Assembly: GCF_002266465.3 (NCBI RefSeq)
Contig: NZ_CP029427.2
Coordinates: forward strand, 248,001-312,000
Source of the DNA: Bradyrhizobium symbiodeficiens
GTDB lineage: Bacteria; Pseudomonadota; Alphaproteobacteria; Rhizobiales; Xanthobacteraceae
Direction: 5' to 3'
DNA length: 64,000 bases
Positions 54,636 to 64,000 of the stretch are shown here, one piece after another. Both the position numbers and the translations under genes were made by a program. The notes beneath the pieces are model-generated. The model made no database searches, was not told where the DNA came from, and saw only the letters and a program-made list of their open reading frames with translations. Each line of letters opens with the position of its first letter. The first letter of the stretch is position 1.

Positions 54636-54926
54636 ATGGCAGAACGACTCTCGGCGGAGGCGCTCAGGCAGGCGCTGGGCGGACTACCGGATTGGAGCGA
54701 GGTTCAGGGCCGGGATGCCATCGGCAAGACCTTTATCTTCAAGGATTTCAACGAGGCGTTCGGCTTCATGACCCGGGCCGCGCTGGCCGCCGAGAAGATG
54801 GATCACCACCCCGAATGGCGCAACGTCTACAAGACGGTGGAGGTGGTGCTGTCGACCCACGATGCCGGCGGCGTCACCGCGCTCGACATCGCGCTGGCCA
54901 AGATGATGAATGCGATCGCAGGCTGA
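54636..54926 (+). CDS. phhB: 4a-hydroxytetrahydrobiopterin dehydratase
   Basis: The 96-residue pterin-4a-carbinolamine dehydratase contains the active-site motif '[20 protein letters not shown]', with the two adjacent His that bind the pterin. It dehydrates 4a-hydroxy-tetrahydrobiopterin formed by aromatic amino acid hydroxylases. ATG 54636 is preferred over ATG 54630, because GGAG then lies six bases upstream rather than touching the start. No phenylalanine hydroxylase gene is in the window. Confidence 0.92.
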   Translation: MAERLSAEALRQALGGLPDWSEVQGRDAIGKTFIFKDFNEAFGFMTRAALAAEKMDHHPEWRNVYKTVEVVLSTHDAGGVTALDIALAKMMNAIAG

Positions 54927-55025
54927 GATCGGCCGGCGTCTTGCAGGGATCTGCGACATCCCCATCTTGTGATCAGCCGGGGCGGGGCGATCTGCCGGCC
55001 GGGGCTGAACGGGAGTTTATCGAAC

Positions 55026-55415
55026 ATGGCTGCCGAACACAGCGTCGGTTTCGAGCCGGCCGATCGGCTCGCGGGAGATCGCGAGAGCGTGCGCCGCCGC
55101 TTCTGGCGCAAACTGAAGCGTGTCGCCGCGCATCTGCCATTCGCGGAAGACCTGCTTGCTGCTTATTACTGCGCGTTCGACCGGCAGACCCCGCGCCACG
55201 TCCAGGCCGCGCTGCTGGGTGCAATCGCCTATTTCATCCTGCCGTTCGACTTCGTCGCCGACGTGATGCCGGTCCTCGGTTTCGCCGACGACGCCGCGGT
55301 GCTCGCCACCGCCATTCGCATGGTTTCCGGCCATATCACGAACGAGCACCGCCAAGCCGCGCGTGCGGTGCTGAAGCGTGGGGTGGATGAGGCGAGCGCG
55401 GAAGCCGAAGCTTAG
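55026..55415 (+). CDS. YkvA/DUF1232 family membrane protein
   Basis: A 129-residue protein with the DUF1232 core 'AALLGAIAYFILPFDFVADV' and 'MPVLGFADDAAVLATAIRMV', which forms a hydrophobic hairpin with the conserved D-x-x-P/D residues. The ATG at 55026 follows GGGAG at a long spacing; an upstream ATG at 54969 would add 19 residues. The function is unknown. Members are often called YkvA. It follows phhB by 100 bases on the same strand. Confidence 0.85.
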   Translation: MAAEHSVGFEPADRLAGDRESVRRRFWRKLKRVAAHLPFAEDLLAAYYCAFDRQTPRHVQAALLGAIAYFILPFDFVADVMPVLGFADDAAVLATAIRMVSGHITNEHRQAARAVLKRGVDEASAEAEA

Positions 55416-55437
55416 GAGCGTTTACCACAAGCGCGGT

Positions 55438-55541
55438 GTCATTCCCCGCGCAAGCGGGGAATCCAGTACGCCGCGGCTTGTCGGTTCAATCGCCCGCGTC
55501 TCTGGAATACTGGATCGCCCGCCTTCGCGGGCGATGACAGT
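55438..55541. repeat. composite palindromic repeat (CATTCCCCGCG...GGGCGATGAC)
   Basis: The block starts with GTCATTCCCCGCGCAAGCGG, containing a CCCCGC-GCAA-GCGGGG hairpin. It ends with CGCCCGC-CTT-CGCGGGCG followed by ATGAC, whose end complements the beginning (GTCAT/ATGAC), and TCCAGTA/TACTGGA pair between. It fills most of the gap between the converging YkvA-like (+) and quinone reductase (-) genes. Confidence 0.8.
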
Positions 55542-55581
55542 TGAGTGTGGCGAGCCTGGGCGGCGCCACGCATGCACATCC

Positions 55582-56556
55582 TCACGGATGCAGGATCACC
55601 TTGCCCATGGCCTTGCGTCCCGCCAGCACCTTCAGTGCGTCCGCGGTCTGCGCCAGCGGGAAGGTGCGATCGACATGCGATGAAATCTTTCCTTCCGCCG
55701 TCCACTTCACCAGCTTCTCGAGGTTGGCGCGATTCTTTTCCGGGTTGAGCCGGGTCCAGGCGCCCCAGAACACGCCGCGGATATCGCAGCCCTTCAGCAG
55801 CGCGAGGTTCAGCGGCATTTTCGGAATGTCGCCCGCGGCAAAGCCGATCACGAGGAAGCGGCCTTCCCAGGCGATCGAGCGCAGCGCCTGCTCGGCATAC
55901 GCGCCGCCAACCGGATCGAAGATGATGTCGACGCCCTTGCCGCCCGTGAGCTTGCGCAGACCTTCCTTGAGATCTTCCTTGCCGTAGTTCAGCGTCAGCT
56001 CTGCGCCATGCGCCTTGGCGAATTCGAGCTTCTCGTCCGACGAGGCGCAGGCGATCACCTTCAACCCCATCAGCTTGCCGAGCTCGCAGGCGGCAAGGCC
56101 GGTGCCGCCGGCCGCGCCCAACACAGCGAGCGTTTCGCCCGGCTTCGGGCTGGCGCGATCTTCCAGCGCATGCAGCGCGGTGCCATAGATGATGATGATG
56201 CCCGCCGCGCGGTCGTAGTCGAGATTGTCGGGGATCTTCACGATCGAAGCCGCCGGCAGCGCGATCTTCTCGCGCGCGCCGTTGTGGCCGCAGGAGGCGA
56301 CAACGCGATCACCGACTTTCAGATCGGTCACGCCGGCGCCGATGCTCTCGATCACGCCCGCGACTTCCGCCGCCGGCGAGAACGGGAACGGCGGCTTGAT
56401 CTGGTACTTGCCCTGAATCATCAGGATGTCGAAAAAGTTCAGCGCCGCCGCCTTGATCGCGATCACCGCTTCGCCGGGACCGGCCACCGGATCCGGCACA
56501 TCGGCCAGCACGAGATCGTCGGGCTGGCAATATTGCGAGCAGAGGATGGCTTTCAT
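55582..56556 (-). CDS. NADPH:quinone oxidoreductase family protein (zinc-free MDR)
   Basis: This 324-residue medium-chain dehydrogenase/reductase has the GroES-like N domain ('LNFFDILMIQGKYQIKPPFP') and the Rossmann motif 'LAVLGAAGGTGLAACELGKL'. The catalytic-zinc residues of alcohol dehydrogenases are absent, as in QOR-type enzymes. It probably reduces quinones or enones with NADPH in the cytosol. The length fits the family. It runs in the opposite direction to the next SDR gene. Confidence 0.93.
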   Translation of the reverse strand: MKAILCSQYCQPDDLVLADVPDPVAGPGEAVIAIKAAALNFFDILMIQGKYQIKPPFPFSPAAEVAGVIESIGAGVTDLKVGDRVVASCGHNGAREKIALPAASIVKIPDNLDYDRAAGIIIIYGTALHALEDRASPKPGETLAVLGAAGGTGLAACELGKLMGLKVIACASSDEKLEFAKAHGAELTLNYGKEDLKEGLRKLTGGKGVDIIFDPVGGAYAEQALRSIAWEGRFLVIGFAAGDIPKMPLNLALLKGCDIRGVFWGAWTRLNPEKNRANLEKLVKWTAEGKISSHVDRTFPLAQTADALKVLAGRKAMGKVILHP

Positions 56557-56799
56557 GGCGGCACCTTGGGTGTTTCGAGTGGAATTATAGTTGGGGCGTT
56601 TCTGCCGGATTTACTGCGGCTGGACAATCCGGATTCTTTGCTGGACGCGACGTTCGGCCTATCCTCGTCATTGCGAGCGCCGCGAAGAACCCGTGCTGCG
56701 GAAATAGTCTGAATTGCTTTCGCCTTCGCCAAAGCTTTCGGCGGACAAGTCGTTACGCTCGCAAGGACGGAGCAAGAAGAAAAAGAAGGGATTCAAACG

Positions 56800-57639
56800 A
56801 TGTTTGAAACGGGTCTGCTCAAGGACAAGCGCATCCTCGTCACCGGCGGGGGCTCGGGCCTTGGCGCCGCGATGGGACGCCGTTTCCTTGCACTCGGCGC
56901 CGAGCTCGTGATCTGCGGTCGCAAGCTCGACCGGCTGGAAGCAACCGCGAGCGAGATGCGCGAAGAAACCAGCGGCAAGGTCACCACCATCGCCTGCGAT
57001 ATCCGCGATGGTGCCGCCGTCGACAGCATGATGGACGGGCTCTGGCGCGAGGCGCCGCTCGATATCCTTGTCAACAACGCCGCTGCGACTTTCATTGCAC
57101 AGAGCGAGCATCTGTCGTTCCGAGCGGCCGACGCGATCCTGGCGCCGACGCTGCATGGTGCGATGTATTGCACGCTCGCAGCCGGCAGGCGCTGGATTGA
57201 GGGCAATCACAACGGCGTCGTGCTCTCGATCCTCTCGACGTCGACCATCACCGGACGCGCCTTCACCGTTCCCTCCGCGATGGCGAAGTCGGCGGTGCTG
57301 GCGATGACCAAGAGCCTCGCGGTCGAGTGGGGCCCGAAGGGCATCCGCACCGTCGCGATCGCACCGGGTCCGTTCCCGACCGCGGGCGCATCGGGGCAGC
57401 TTCGCCCCGAGGGCCGTGACGAAGGCTGGACCGCGCGCAATCCGCTCGGCCGGACCGGAGAGCACAGCGAACTTGCCGATCTCGCCAGCTTCCTGATCTC
57501 GGATCGTGCTGGTTACGTCAATGGCGAGATGGTCGTGATCGACGGCGGCGCGCATTTGCGCAGTTCCGGCGCCGAGGATTTGTTGCGTTGGACCGAGGCG
57601 CAATGGGCCGACCAGCGCGCTGCGCGATCCAAAGGCTGA
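56800..57639 (+). CDS. SDR family oxidoreductase, 2,4-dienoyl-CoA reductase-like
   Basis: A 279-residue SDR with 'ILVTGGGSGLGAAMGRRFLA' (cofactor), 'ICGRKLDRLEATASE' (Arg after beta-2, NADPH) and 'ILVNNAAATFIA'. The usual Tyr of YxxxK is replaced by Ser in 'TVPSAMAKSAVLAMTKS' (SxxxK). That is the pattern of 2,4-dienoyl-CoA reductases, where another Tyr acts. Its likely role is the auxiliary beta-oxidation of polyunsaturated acyl-CoA. Assignment to this subfamily is from the motif and the overall length. Confidence 0.88.
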   Translation: MFETGLLKDKRILVTGGGSGLGAAMGRRFLALGAELVICGRKLDRLEATASEMREETSGKVTTIACDIRDGAAVDSMMDGLWREAPLDILVNNAAATFIAQSEHLSFRAADAILAPTLHGAMYCTLAAGRRWIEGNHNGVVLSILSTSTITGRAFTVPSAMAKSAVLAMTKSLAVEWGPKGIRTVAIAPGPFPTAGASGQLRPEGRDEGWTARNPLGRTGEHSELADLASFLISDRAGYVNGEMVVIDGGAHLRSSGAEDLLRWTEAQWADQRAARSKG

Positions 57640-57745
57640 TCCCGCTAACTGCCTTCCCAAATTGGACTTTCCCGGTTATCTCTGCCGGGGGACAAAGCGC
57701 GACCGAGCCATCTTCCAGTCACAATATTGAGGGAACCACTCCAGC

Positions 57746-58393
57746 ATGTGGCGGGTGCTGATTTTAGCTTTGATGACTGGCGTGGCGGCCGGGGGAATCC
57801 TCGATTCTGCGCGGGCGCAGACGGCGCAACCGGCGCCGAAAGCGCCGCCGAAGCCGGCCGCGCCGCCCGCCCATACGACGGCAAAGTCCACTGCAAAGCC
57901 GGAGAGCAAACCAGTGGCCCCACCCGCGGCGGTTGCAGGTGGCGCGGAGCCGACCCTGATCGGCCAGTTCGGCACCTGGGGTGCCTATTCCGCGACGCCC
58001 AACGGCAAGAAGGTCTGCTTCGCGCTTGCAAAACCCTCGTCGTCGAAGACCAATCCGCCGAACCGGCCGCGCGATCCCGCCTATGCATTCGTCTCGACCC
58101 GTCCGGCCGAGAAGGTCAACAACGAAGTCTCGGTCATGATCGGCTACGCGCTGAAGCCGGGCTCGGAATCCTCGGTCGAGGTCGGCGGCGCCGCCTTCGC
58201 GATGTACACGCAGGGCGACGGCCTCTGGATCAAGAACGCGGCCGAGGAGGAGCGGATGGTCGAGGCTATGCGCAAATCCGCCGATCTCGTGGTCAAGGGC
58301 GTCTCGGCCAAGGGAACGGAGACGACCGACACGTTCTCGCTGAAGGGCCTCGCCCAGGCGCTGGACAAGATCGGCCAGGATTGCCGGCGTTAA
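57746..58393 (+). CDS. IalB-like (invasion-associated locus B) family protein
   Basis: This 215-residue exported protein has a signal peptide ('LILALMTGVAAGGILDSARA') and an Ala/Pro/Lys-rich linker to residue about 65. A compact domain then opens 'LIGQFGTWGAYSATPNGKKV' and ends 'ALDKIGQDCRR', with a Cys pair (Cys near 'KVCFAL' and the terminal Cys) fit for a disulfide. The fold matches IalB-like proteins, which Bartonella uses in erythrocyte entry. In free-living Rhizobiales the role is unknown and probably concerns the envelope. rlmN follows downstream. Confidence 0.85.
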   Translation: MWRVLILALMTGVAAGGILDSARAQTAQPAPKAPPKPAAPPAHTTAKSTAKPESKPVAPPAAVAGGAEPTLIGQFGTWGAYSATPNGKKVCFALAKPSSSKTNPPNRPRDPAYAFVSTRPAEKVNNEVSVMIGYALKPGSESSVEVGGAAFAMYTQGDGLWIKNAAEEERMVEAMRKSADLVVKGVSAKGTETTDTFSLKGLAQALDKIGQDCRR

Positions 58394-58460
58394 GCCTGCG
58401 GCCGATAAGGTCGCAATCGGCGGCTCCGGTTGCTATATAGGGCCGGTTCCAGATTTCTTC

Positions 58461-58540
58461 CGTCATTTCGGGGCGCGCGAAGCGCGAACCCGGAATCTCG
58501 AGGTTCCGGGCATGGTCCTTCGGACCATCCCGTAACGACG
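58461..58540. repeat. palindromic repeat upstream of rlmN
   Basis: CGTCATTTCGGGGCGCGCG starts the element, with nested CGCGCG-AA-type and GGTTCCGGG parts, and an exact ATGGTCC-TT-CGGACCAT hairpin at about 58512-58527. It lies in the 167-base gap between the IalB-like gene and rlmN, both plus strand. It is related to 29412-29458. Confidence 0.6.
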
Positions 58541-58560
58541 CAAAACCTTCAGGCCTCTCA

Positions 58561-59763
58561 ATGCAACCGACGACTGAGCCGCACAACGCAATCCTCGTGG
58601 AGAAGACTCCGCTCGAAACTTATGTGCCGCCGGCAAAGCCGTCGCTGATCGGCCTGTCGCGCACGGAGCTCGCCGACCGACTCGGCGAGATCGGTGTCGC
58701 GCCGGCGCAGCGCAAGATGCGGGTGCAGCAGCTCTGGCACTGGCTCTATTTCCGCGGCGCCCAAAGCTTCGACGACATGACCTCGATCTCGAAGGGCATT
58801 CGCGCCGAACTCGCGCAGCATTTTACGGTCGACCGGCCCGAAGTCGTGGCCGAACAGATCTCCAACGACGGCACCCGCAAATGGCTGCTGCGGCTGCCGA
58901 GCGGCGACAATGTCGAGCGCGCCCATGAAGTCGAATGCGTCTATATCCCCGAGACCGATCGCGGCACGCTGTGCGTGTCCTCGCAGGTCGGCTGCACGCT
59001 GAACTGCTCGTTCTGCCACACCGGCACGCAGCGCCTGGTGCGCAACCTCACCGCCGGCGAGATCGTGGGACAGATCATGGTGGCGCGGGATCGCCTGAAC
59101 GACTGGGCCGATCGCGAGGACGGCACGCGTCGCGTCACCAACATCGTGATGATGGGCATGGGCGAGCCGCTCTACAATTTCGACGCGGTGCGCGATGCGC
59201 TGCTGATCGTCGGCGACAATGAAGGCATCGGCATCTCACGCCGCCGCATCACGCTGTCGACCTCGGGCGTGGTGCCGAACATCGTGCGCGCGGGCGAAGA
59301 GATCGGCGTCATGCTCGCGATCTCGCTGCATGCGGTGCGCGACGAGCTGCGCAACGAGCTGGTGCCGCTCAACCGCAAATATCCGATCAAGGAATTGCTG
59401 CAGGCCTGCCGCGACTATCCCGGCGCCTCCAACGCGCGCCGCATCACCTTCGAATATGTGATGCTCAAGGGCGTCAATGATTCGCTCGATGATGCAAAGC
59501 TGCTGGTGAAGATGCTCAAGGGCATTCATGCCAAGATCAATCTGATCCCGTTCAATCCCTGGCCCGGCACGGCCTATGAATGCTCGGACTGGGACCAGAT
59601 CGAGAAATTCTCCGAATACATCTTCAACGCCGGCTATTCCTCGCCGGTGCGTACCCCGCGCGGCCGCGACATCCTCGCCGCCTGCGGTCAGCTGAAGTCG
59701 GAGACGGAGAAGCTCAGCGCACGCGAACGCCAGGCGCTGCGCGCCATGGCGATGACGGATTGA
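58561..59763 (+). CDS. rlmN: dual-specificity 23S rRNA/tRNA adenine-C2 methyltransferase RlmN
   Basis: The 400-residue radical SAM methyltransferase modifies A2503 of 23S rRNA and A37 of several tRNAs. The FeS motif is '[14 protein letters not shown]' (CxxxCxxC), '[11 protein letters not shown]' is the GGEP-equivalent, and '[19 protein letters not shown]' holds the second catalytic Cys. '[20 protein letters not shown]' is a family signature. About 30 extra N-terminal residues precede the first conserved helix, as is usual in alphaproteobacteria. The start has little Shine-Dalgarno. Confidence 0.97.
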   Translation: MQPTTEPHNAILVEKTPLETYVPPAKPSLIGLSRTELADRLGEIGVAPAQRKMRVQQLWHWLYFRGAQSFDDMTSISKGIRAELAQHFTVDRPEVVAEQISNDGTRKWLLRLPSGDNVERAHEVECVYIPETDRGTLCVSSQVGCTLNCSFCHTGTQRLVRNLTAGEIVGQIMVARDRLNDWADREDGTRRVTNIVMMGMGEPLYNFDAVRDALLIVGDNEGIGISRRRITLSTSGVVPNIVRAGEEIGVMLAISLHAVRDELRNELVPLNRKYPIKELLQACRDYPGASNARRITFEYVMLKGVNDSLDDAKLLVKMLKGIHAKINLIPFNPWPGTAYECSDWDQIEKFSEYIFNAGYSSPVRTPRGRDILAACGQLKSETEKLSARERQALRAMAMTD

Positions 59764-59785
59764 TAATGGCGACGCCCTCAACGTT

Positions 59786-59816
59786 CGTCATGCCCGGGTC
59801 AAGCCCGGGCATGACG
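59786..59816. terminator. perfect hairpin after rlmN (repeat family)
   Basis: CGTCATGCCCGGG (59786-59798) and CCCGGGCATGACG (59804-59816) are exact complements with a TCAAG-type loop, 20 bases past the rlmN stop. There is no T-run. The GTCATGCCCGGG vocabulary recurs near 20179-20208. Confidence 0.7.
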
Positions 59817-59860
59817 GCTGAATGCGTGGCGATGTCGTTGATCGGCAACTTGCTTATGTC

Positions 59861-60355
59861 ATGTCCCTGATCGGCCGCCTCATCGTCATCTTCATCGGCT
59901 TTCTTGCCGCCTGCTTCGTCGGCGGCATGATCGTGGTCGTCGCGCTGCTGTTTCCGGAATTTTCCGATCTCGGCGCCGGTCCAGTCGACCAGGGCGCGAT
60001 CGACATCCTGCTCGGCTTCGGCTTCATATTCGTCTCGGGCTTCGCGCTGGTGCCGGCGGCCGTGATCGTTGCGATCACCGAAGCGCTCTACATCCGCAGC
60101 GCGCTCGCTTATGCCGTCGGCGGCGGCCTCGTCGGGCTCGCCTGCTATCTTGGGCTCGTTCCCTTTCACTCCGACACGTTTCAGTTCGAAGGCATCGTGC
60201 GGCGCCATCTGGAGATCATGACCGGTGCGGGCATCGTCGCCGGCGTGGTCTACTGGTTGATCGCCGGCCGCAATGCCGGCGCCTGGCGCAATCCGCCGCC
60301 CGCGCGGAAACCGCCGCCGCCGCTGCCGTCGAACTCAAGGCCGGATGTCCGATGA
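59861..60355 (+). CDS. four-helix membrane protein of unknown function
   Basis: I do not recognise this 164-residue protein. It has about four membrane helices ('LIVIFIGFLAACFVGGMIVV', 'ILLGFGFIFVSGFALVPAAV', 'SALAYAVGGGLVGLACYLGL', 'HLEIMTGAGIVAGVVYWLIA') and a Pro-rich cytosolic tail. The start ATG 59861 ('MSLIGRLIV') was chosen because the helix follows directly; ATG 59822 would add 13 charged residues. It stands between rlmN and the PAP2 gene on the same strand. Confidence 0.8.
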   Translation: MSLIGRLIVIFIGFLAACFVGGMIVVVALLFPEFSDLGAGPVDQGAIDILLGFGFIFVSGFALVPAAVIVAITEALYIRSALAYAVGGGLVGLACYLGLVPFHSDTFQFEGIVRRHLEIMTGAGIVAGVVYWLIAGRNAGAWRNPPPARKPPPPLPSNSRPDVR

Positions 60356-60409
60356 GCCGCGCCGCTTCCGGGGTTTCCATCCCCGCCCCACTCCGCTAAA
60401 CCGCGCGCC

Positions 60410-61186
60410 ATGAACCGGACTGGACTCTTCATCGCCCTGGCGCTGTGGCTCGTCATCGGCGTCGTTTTCGGCCTCTATCCCGAGCTCGATCTCAAGCTCG
60501 CGTCGCTGTTCTTCGACCCCGAGACGAAAACATTTCCGCTCAAGCTGAATGACTGGGCGGGCTTTGCGCGTGACGCTGCGATGTGGGTCGCCTGGGCCTT
60601 CGTGGCGCCGTCGCTGGTCGCGCTCGTGGTCAAGATGATCCGGCCCGATCGTCCCTTGATGGTTTCGGGACGCGCGATCGTGTTCCTGCTGGTCACGATC
60701 ATCATGTCCGCCGGCATTCTCACCAACCTCACCTTCAAGACCTATTGGGGCCGGCCGCGCCCGGTGGTGGTCACGCAATTTGCCGGCGACCAGCAATTCG
60801 TGCCGTGGTGGGATCCGCGCGGCGGCTGCGCGCGCAACTGCTCGTTCTTCTCGGGCGAGGGCGCGACCGCGTTCTGGACGCTGGCGCCGGCCGCGCTGGC
60901 GCCGCCGGCGTGGCGGCCGCTCGCCTATGCCGCCGCCGTGATCTTTGGCGCCGTCACGAGCGGGCTGCGCATGGCCTTCGGCGGGCACTTCTTCACGGAT
61001 GTCTCGATTGCCGGCCTCGTGACCTTCGTCGTGATCTGGTTTGCCTACGCGCTGATTTACCGTTGGCCGCGGACACGGTTTTCCGACGAGGCGGTCGATG
61101 CCGCCCTGACCCGGCTGAACATGCCGGCCTACCGGCTCCGGCAGCGCCTGTTCGGCCGTAAGGCCGGTCCCGAACCCTCGGTTTGA
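60410..61186 (+). CDS. PAP2 superfamily phosphatase (LpxE/PgpB-like)
   Basis: This 258-residue protein has about six membrane helices. The three PAP2 motifs are present: 'KTYWGRPRP' (K-x6-RP), 'CSFFSGEGATAFW' (the PSG-type segment, here FSGE) and 'RMAFGGHFFTDVSIAGLV' (R-x5-H-x3-D). The catalytic His pair and Arg face the periplasm and hydrolyse lipid phosphates such as phosphatidylglycerol phosphate, undecaprenyl pyrophosphate or lipid A. The precise lipid cannot be told. It lies 94 bases before argG on the same strand. Confidence 0.9.
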   Translation: MNRTGLFIALALWLVIGVVFGLYPELDLKLASLFFDPETKTFPLKLNDWAGFARDAAMWVAWAFVAPSLVALVVKMIRPDRPLMVSGRAIVFLLVTIIMSAGILTNLTFKTYWGRPRPVVVTQFAGDQQFVPWWDPRGGCARNCSFFSGEGATAFWTLAPAALAPPAWRPLAYAAAVIFGAVTSGLRMAFGGHFFTDVSIAGLVTFVVIWFAYALIYRWPRTRFSDEAVDAALTRLNMPAYRLRQRLFGRKAGPEPSV

Positions 61187-62617
<1,431 letters not shown>

Positions 62618-62624
62618 GGCCTTC

Positions 62625-62659
62625 GTAGCCCGGACGGAGCGCAGCGAAATCCGGGCTAC
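62625..62659. repeat. inverted repeat after argG (GTAGCCCGGA family)
   Basis: GTAGCCCGGA (62625-62634) and TCCGGGCTAC (62650-62659) are exact complements around a 15-base spacer. The core is shared with 8899-8979. It begins seven bases after the argG stop and may end that transcript. Confidence 0.8.
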
Positions 62660-62727
62660 ACGCTTAATGACGGTGTCATTCTCGATCGCTACGCTTCCTG
62701 TCGAAACAGGATGGCGGAGCATCGCGC

Positions 62728-64000
62728 ATGGTCAGGAAATCGGTACTCGTTTCTCTGCTTGTCCTCTGTTGGGCATCGTCATCGCCGGCACAGACGATTT
62801 ATCCGATCGATCGCGCCGAGATCCTGGCCGGCGCCGAGTTCGACTTCAAGGTCGAGTTTTCCGGGCCGGTCGATCCCGCCAAGTTGAAGGTAACGGTAAA
62901 CGGCGCGGATCACGCCACGGCGTTCGGCCGTAGCGGAACGTTCGTCGAGCGCGAGGACGGCAAGGATCGGTCGGCGCTGATCTTGCGCGCCGTCACGCTC
63001 ACCCAGCCGGGCCCCGTCACGGTTGAAGCCGACGACGGCGCGCAACGGCGCAGCGTCACATGGACGGTCTACGACACCGGTCCGCGCAAGGCGAAGAACG
63101 TCATCCTGTTCATCGGCGACGGCATGTCGCCGGCGCATCGGGTCGCTGCTCGAATCCTGTCCAAGGGCATTGCGGAGGGCAAGAGCCGCGGCAAGCTCGC
63201 CATCGACGACATGCCGCATATGGCCCTGGTGGCGACCGCAGGTTCGGACTCCATCATCACGGATTCCGCGAACTCGGCCAGCGCCTATGCGACCGGGCAC
63301 AAGAGCGCCGTCAACGCGCTGGGCGTCTATGCCGATCGCACGCTGAGCCCGTTCGACGATCCCCGGGTCGAGACCATCACGAGTCTTGCCAGGAGGCGGC
63401 TCGGCATGGCGATCGGCATCGTCACCAACACCGAGATCGAGGATGCAACGCCGGCCGCGATGATCGCGCATACGCGCCGGCGCGCCGCCTATGACGAGAT
63501 CGTCGAGCAGTTCTTTGCTGCCAGGCCTGACGTGCTGATGGGCGGCGGCAGCGCGAACTTTCTGCCGAAATCCGCCGCCGGCTCCAGGCGCAAGGACGAG
63601 ACCGACTACATCGCGAAGTTTCGTGACGCGGGCTACCAGGTGGCGACCACCGCGGGCGAGCTCAGCGCTGCCGCCGCAAAGCCGGAGACCGGCAAGCTGC
63701 TCGGCCTGTTCGCCACGGGAAACATGGACGGCGCGCTTGACCGCAAATTTCTGAGAGGCGGCGGCGTGAAGAAGTTTCCCGAGCAGCCTGACCTGACCGA
63801 GCAGGTGCAGGCCGCGCTCAAGCTCCTGTCGCGAGAAGAGACCGGTTTCTTCCTGATGGTCGAGTCCGGAATGATCGATAAATACGCCCATTTGCTCGAC
63901 ATGGAGCGCGCCGTCTTCGACACGATCATGCTCGACAACGCGGTGCGCCAGACGCGTGAATGGGCGCGTGCGCGTGGCGAGGACACCCTCATCCTGGTGC
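62728..64000 (+). CDS. alkaline phosphatase (PhoA-like), partial
   Basis: The frame runs past the right edge; 424 residues are visible. A signal peptide ('KSVLVSLLVLCWASSSPAQ') and a beta-rich prelude of about 100 residues ('PVDPAKLKVTVNGADHATA') precede the phosphatase. 'NVILFIGDGMSPAHRVAARI' supplies a metal Asp, and 'IITDSANSASAYATGHKS' holds the phosphoserine nucleophile in the DSA motif. 'FFLMVESGMIDKYAHLLDME' carries later metal ligands. The start ATG 62728 has GGAG upstream. It is secreted and probably scavenges phosphate. Confidence 0.92.
   Translation, partial: MVRKSVLVSLLVLCWASSSPAQTIYPIDRAEILAGAEFDFKVEFSGPVDPAKLKVTVNGADHATAFGRSGTFVEREDGKDRSALILRAVTLTQPGPVTVEADDGAQRRSVTWTVYDTGPRKAKNVILFIGDGMSPAHRVAARILSKGIAEGKSRGKLAIDDMPHMALVATAGSDSIITDSANSASAYATGHKSAVNALGVYADRTLSPFDDPRVETITSLARRRLGMAIGIVTNTEIEDATPAAMIAHTRRRAAYDEIVEQFFAARPDVLMGGGSANFLPKSAAGSRRKDETDYIAKFRDAGYQVATTAGELSAAAAKPETGKLLGLFATGNMDGALDRKFLRGGGVKKFPEQPDLTEQVQAALKLLSREETGFFLMVESGMIDKYAHLLDMERAVFDTIMLDNAVRQTREWARARGEDTLILV

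Overview
This 64 kb window looks like a chromosomal segment of a Bradyrhizobium-type alphaproteobacterium (Nitrobacteraceae). The grounds are high GC with strong GC preference at third codon positions, gene sets and orders typical of Rhizobiales (rsmB - heparinase-like - purH with a divergent SDHAF4 gene; tsaD - gpsA - EVE; hemD - mitofilin-like - hemY), IalB-like and TAXI proteins, and many GC-rich palindromic repeats between genes. The assignment is from gene content alone. I see no rRNA, insertion sequence, prophage, conjugation gene or CRISPR array. Two tRNAs are present (Thr-CGT, Ala-CGC). The panE gene at the left edge and the alkaline phosphatase at the right edge are cut by the window.

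Left part (1-18 kb): panE (partial), a DsbA-fold isomerase, a MATE exporter, and a divergent DUF2239/GST pair around two ACCCGGGT palindromes. Next come an MFS acid symporter, periplasmic gamma-glutamyltransferase and a UMF1-type MFS protein. The rsmB - heparinase-like - purH cluster carries a ZTP (pfl) riboswitch directly before purH. SDHAF4, an anchored thermonuclease, an L,D-transpeptidase and acs follow.

Middle (18-41 kb): topoisomerase IB; tsaD-gpsA-EVE facing hemD-mitofilin-hemY; tRNA-Thr; a polysaccharide deacetylase; two paralogous small secreted cysteine proteins; an MFS protein with a soluble C-terminal extension, divergent from a Tat-exported hydrolase and a P450; a zinc-ribbon adenylate cyclase; TerB; an SDR; a glutamine amidotransferase; an enoyl-CoA hydratase; tRNA-Ala; yggT, DUF167 and folD.

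Right part (41-64 kb): ppa; a GNAT gene and a DCC-family gene that both appear to have lost one base in a C/G run near the 3' end; an amine oxidase-like flavoprotein; typA. A tightly overlapping operon follows, made of an Lgt-like membrane protein, a cysteine-rich radical SAM enzyme resembling tetraether/membrane-spanning lipid synthases, and a small membrane protein. This is the most promising candidate for an uncharacterised system here. A Crp/Fnr regulator and a single-domain response regulator lie upstream of it. After that come PhoD, a membrane-tethered TAXI protein, phhB, a YkvA-family protein, a quinone reductase, a dienoyl-CoA reductase-like SDR, an IalB-like protein, rlmN, a membrane protein, a PAP2 phosphatase, argG and a PhoA-like phosphatase.

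Most genes are housekeeping or envelope functions. The less expected signals lie between genes: the ZTP riboswitch, a multibranched structured element at 15.75 kb, the paired operator at 3.4 kb, tandem repeats in the MFS/hydrolase divergon, and about ten palindromic repeat elements, many of them between converging genes.
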